A stretch of 23,543 nt of DNA, taken from positions 1 through 23,543 of the forward strand of contig CAYFHQ010000058.1 of the NCBI GenBank assembly GCA_964342805.1. The letters run 5' to 3'. This DNA is from CAYFHQ01 sp964342805. GTDB taxonomy: Bacteria > Bacillota > Clostridia > Peptostreptococcales > Acidaminobacteraceae. This document shows positions 23,165 through 23,543 of this stretch, one piece after another; position 1 is the stretch's first letter; every line of letters begins with the position of its first letter. The notes beneath the pieces were generated by a model. That model did no database searches and was not told the origin of the DNA. It saw nothing but the letters and a program-made list of their open reading frames with translations. Made by a program: the position numbers and the translations under genes.

Positions 23165-23543
23165 TTATCGGATCAAGCTCAATAGAGCTTCCAAATCATC
23201 TAAACCTACTTCAGTTTGCTCACTGGTTTCCATGTTCTTAAAACTAGCCTTGCCAGCTTCCAGCTCATTGGTACCCAAGGTCACAGTGAATTTTGCATTA
23301 CGTTTGTTGGCATACTTGAACTGGGCCTTGGCACTTCTGGACAAGTGGTCAATGTCTACAGAAATACCTGCTTTTCTGAGTTTTGTAGCCAGGGCCACTG
23401 ATGGTGCCTTGGCCTCGTCTCCCAGGATGACTATAAAAACTTCTGGTCTGTTGCGGTCTGGGAAGTCAAACCCATTGGCCTCCATGGTCATGATCAGGCG
23501 TTCAATCCCCATGCCGAAGCCAACACCTGGCATATCGGGTCCA
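23165..23543 (-). CDS. hisS: Histidyl-tRNA synthetase, C-terminal part (5' end outside window)
   Basis: The last about 125 residues of HisRS are present; the gene runs off the window. Motif 3 of class II enzymes appears as PGVGFGMGIERL, followed by the HGTP anticodon-binding domain (EVFIVILGDEAK, LRKAGISVDIDH, SAKAQFKYANKRNAKFTVTLG). No frameshift is seen. Confidence 0.95.
   Translation of the reverse strand, partial: GPDMPGVGFGMGIERLIMTMEANGFDFPDRNRPEVFIVILGDEAKAPSVALATKLRKAGISVDIDHLSRSAKAQFKYANKRNAKFTVTLGTNELEAGKASFKNMETSEQTEVGLDDLEALLSLIR

Noticed and set aside
1..23543. CRISPR array, insertion sequence, prophage, rRNA or tRNA genes
   Set aside because: No spaced repeats, transposase, phage genes or tRNA cloverleaf patterns were seen by eye.

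Overview
The window comes from an anaerobic, amino-acid-fermenting Firmicute (Clostridia-like). It carries a complete oxidative ornithine degradation cluster of the kind known from Stickland fermenters such as Clostridium sticklandii. Strong AGGAGG-type ribosome binding sites, SAM-I riboswitches, sigma-54 control of amino-acid catabolism and a probable in-frame UGA selenocysteine codon fit that group. I do not name a genus.

Layout. 1-1581 (minus): the start of a homocysteine biosynthesis (HcyBio/DUF39) gene behind two consecutive SAM-I riboswitches, each with its own terminator. 1612-5288 (plus): a GlnK/GlnL-like two-component system and a DAACS-family glutamate/dicarboxylate symporter, with 10-bp-phased TGT repeats in front of the symporter. 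5322-7623 (minus): a tail-anchored protein built from 21-residue coiled-coil repeats, then a secreted HExxH protease with an anthrax-lethal-factor-like catalytic domain. 7713-8018 (plus): a 28-residue membrane peptide followed by a run of hairpins and a strong terminator. 8023-16217 (minus): ord, ortA, ortB, oraS, oraE, a GlmL/MutL-family gene and orr, read from a near-consensus sigma-54 promoter. 16651-19394 (minus): a RocR-like sigma-54 activator, an unrecognised 90-residue protein and aldose 1-epimerase. 19502-23543 (minus): hisS (partial), aspS, an RseC-family gene and glyA.

Working together: Orr makes D-ornithine, OraSE moves its terminal amino group, Ord oxidatively deaminates the product, and OrtAB cleaves it with CoA to alanine and acetyl-CoA. 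The GlmL-like protein probably maintains the B12 enzyme. The activator gene next door probably switches the cluster on, because similar TGCAA...TTGCA palindromes lie before its own gene and upstream of ord.

The most interesting observation is the RseC-family gene at 20919-21368. Its first cluster cysteine is replaced by an in-frame UGA, with a stem-loop matching the bacterial SECIS pattern 19 nt downstream. Ordinary ORF calling truncates this gene. Next are the tandem SAM-I riboswitches and the small-peptide/structured-RNA locus at 7713-8018. All calls are by eye from sequence; no database search was run.
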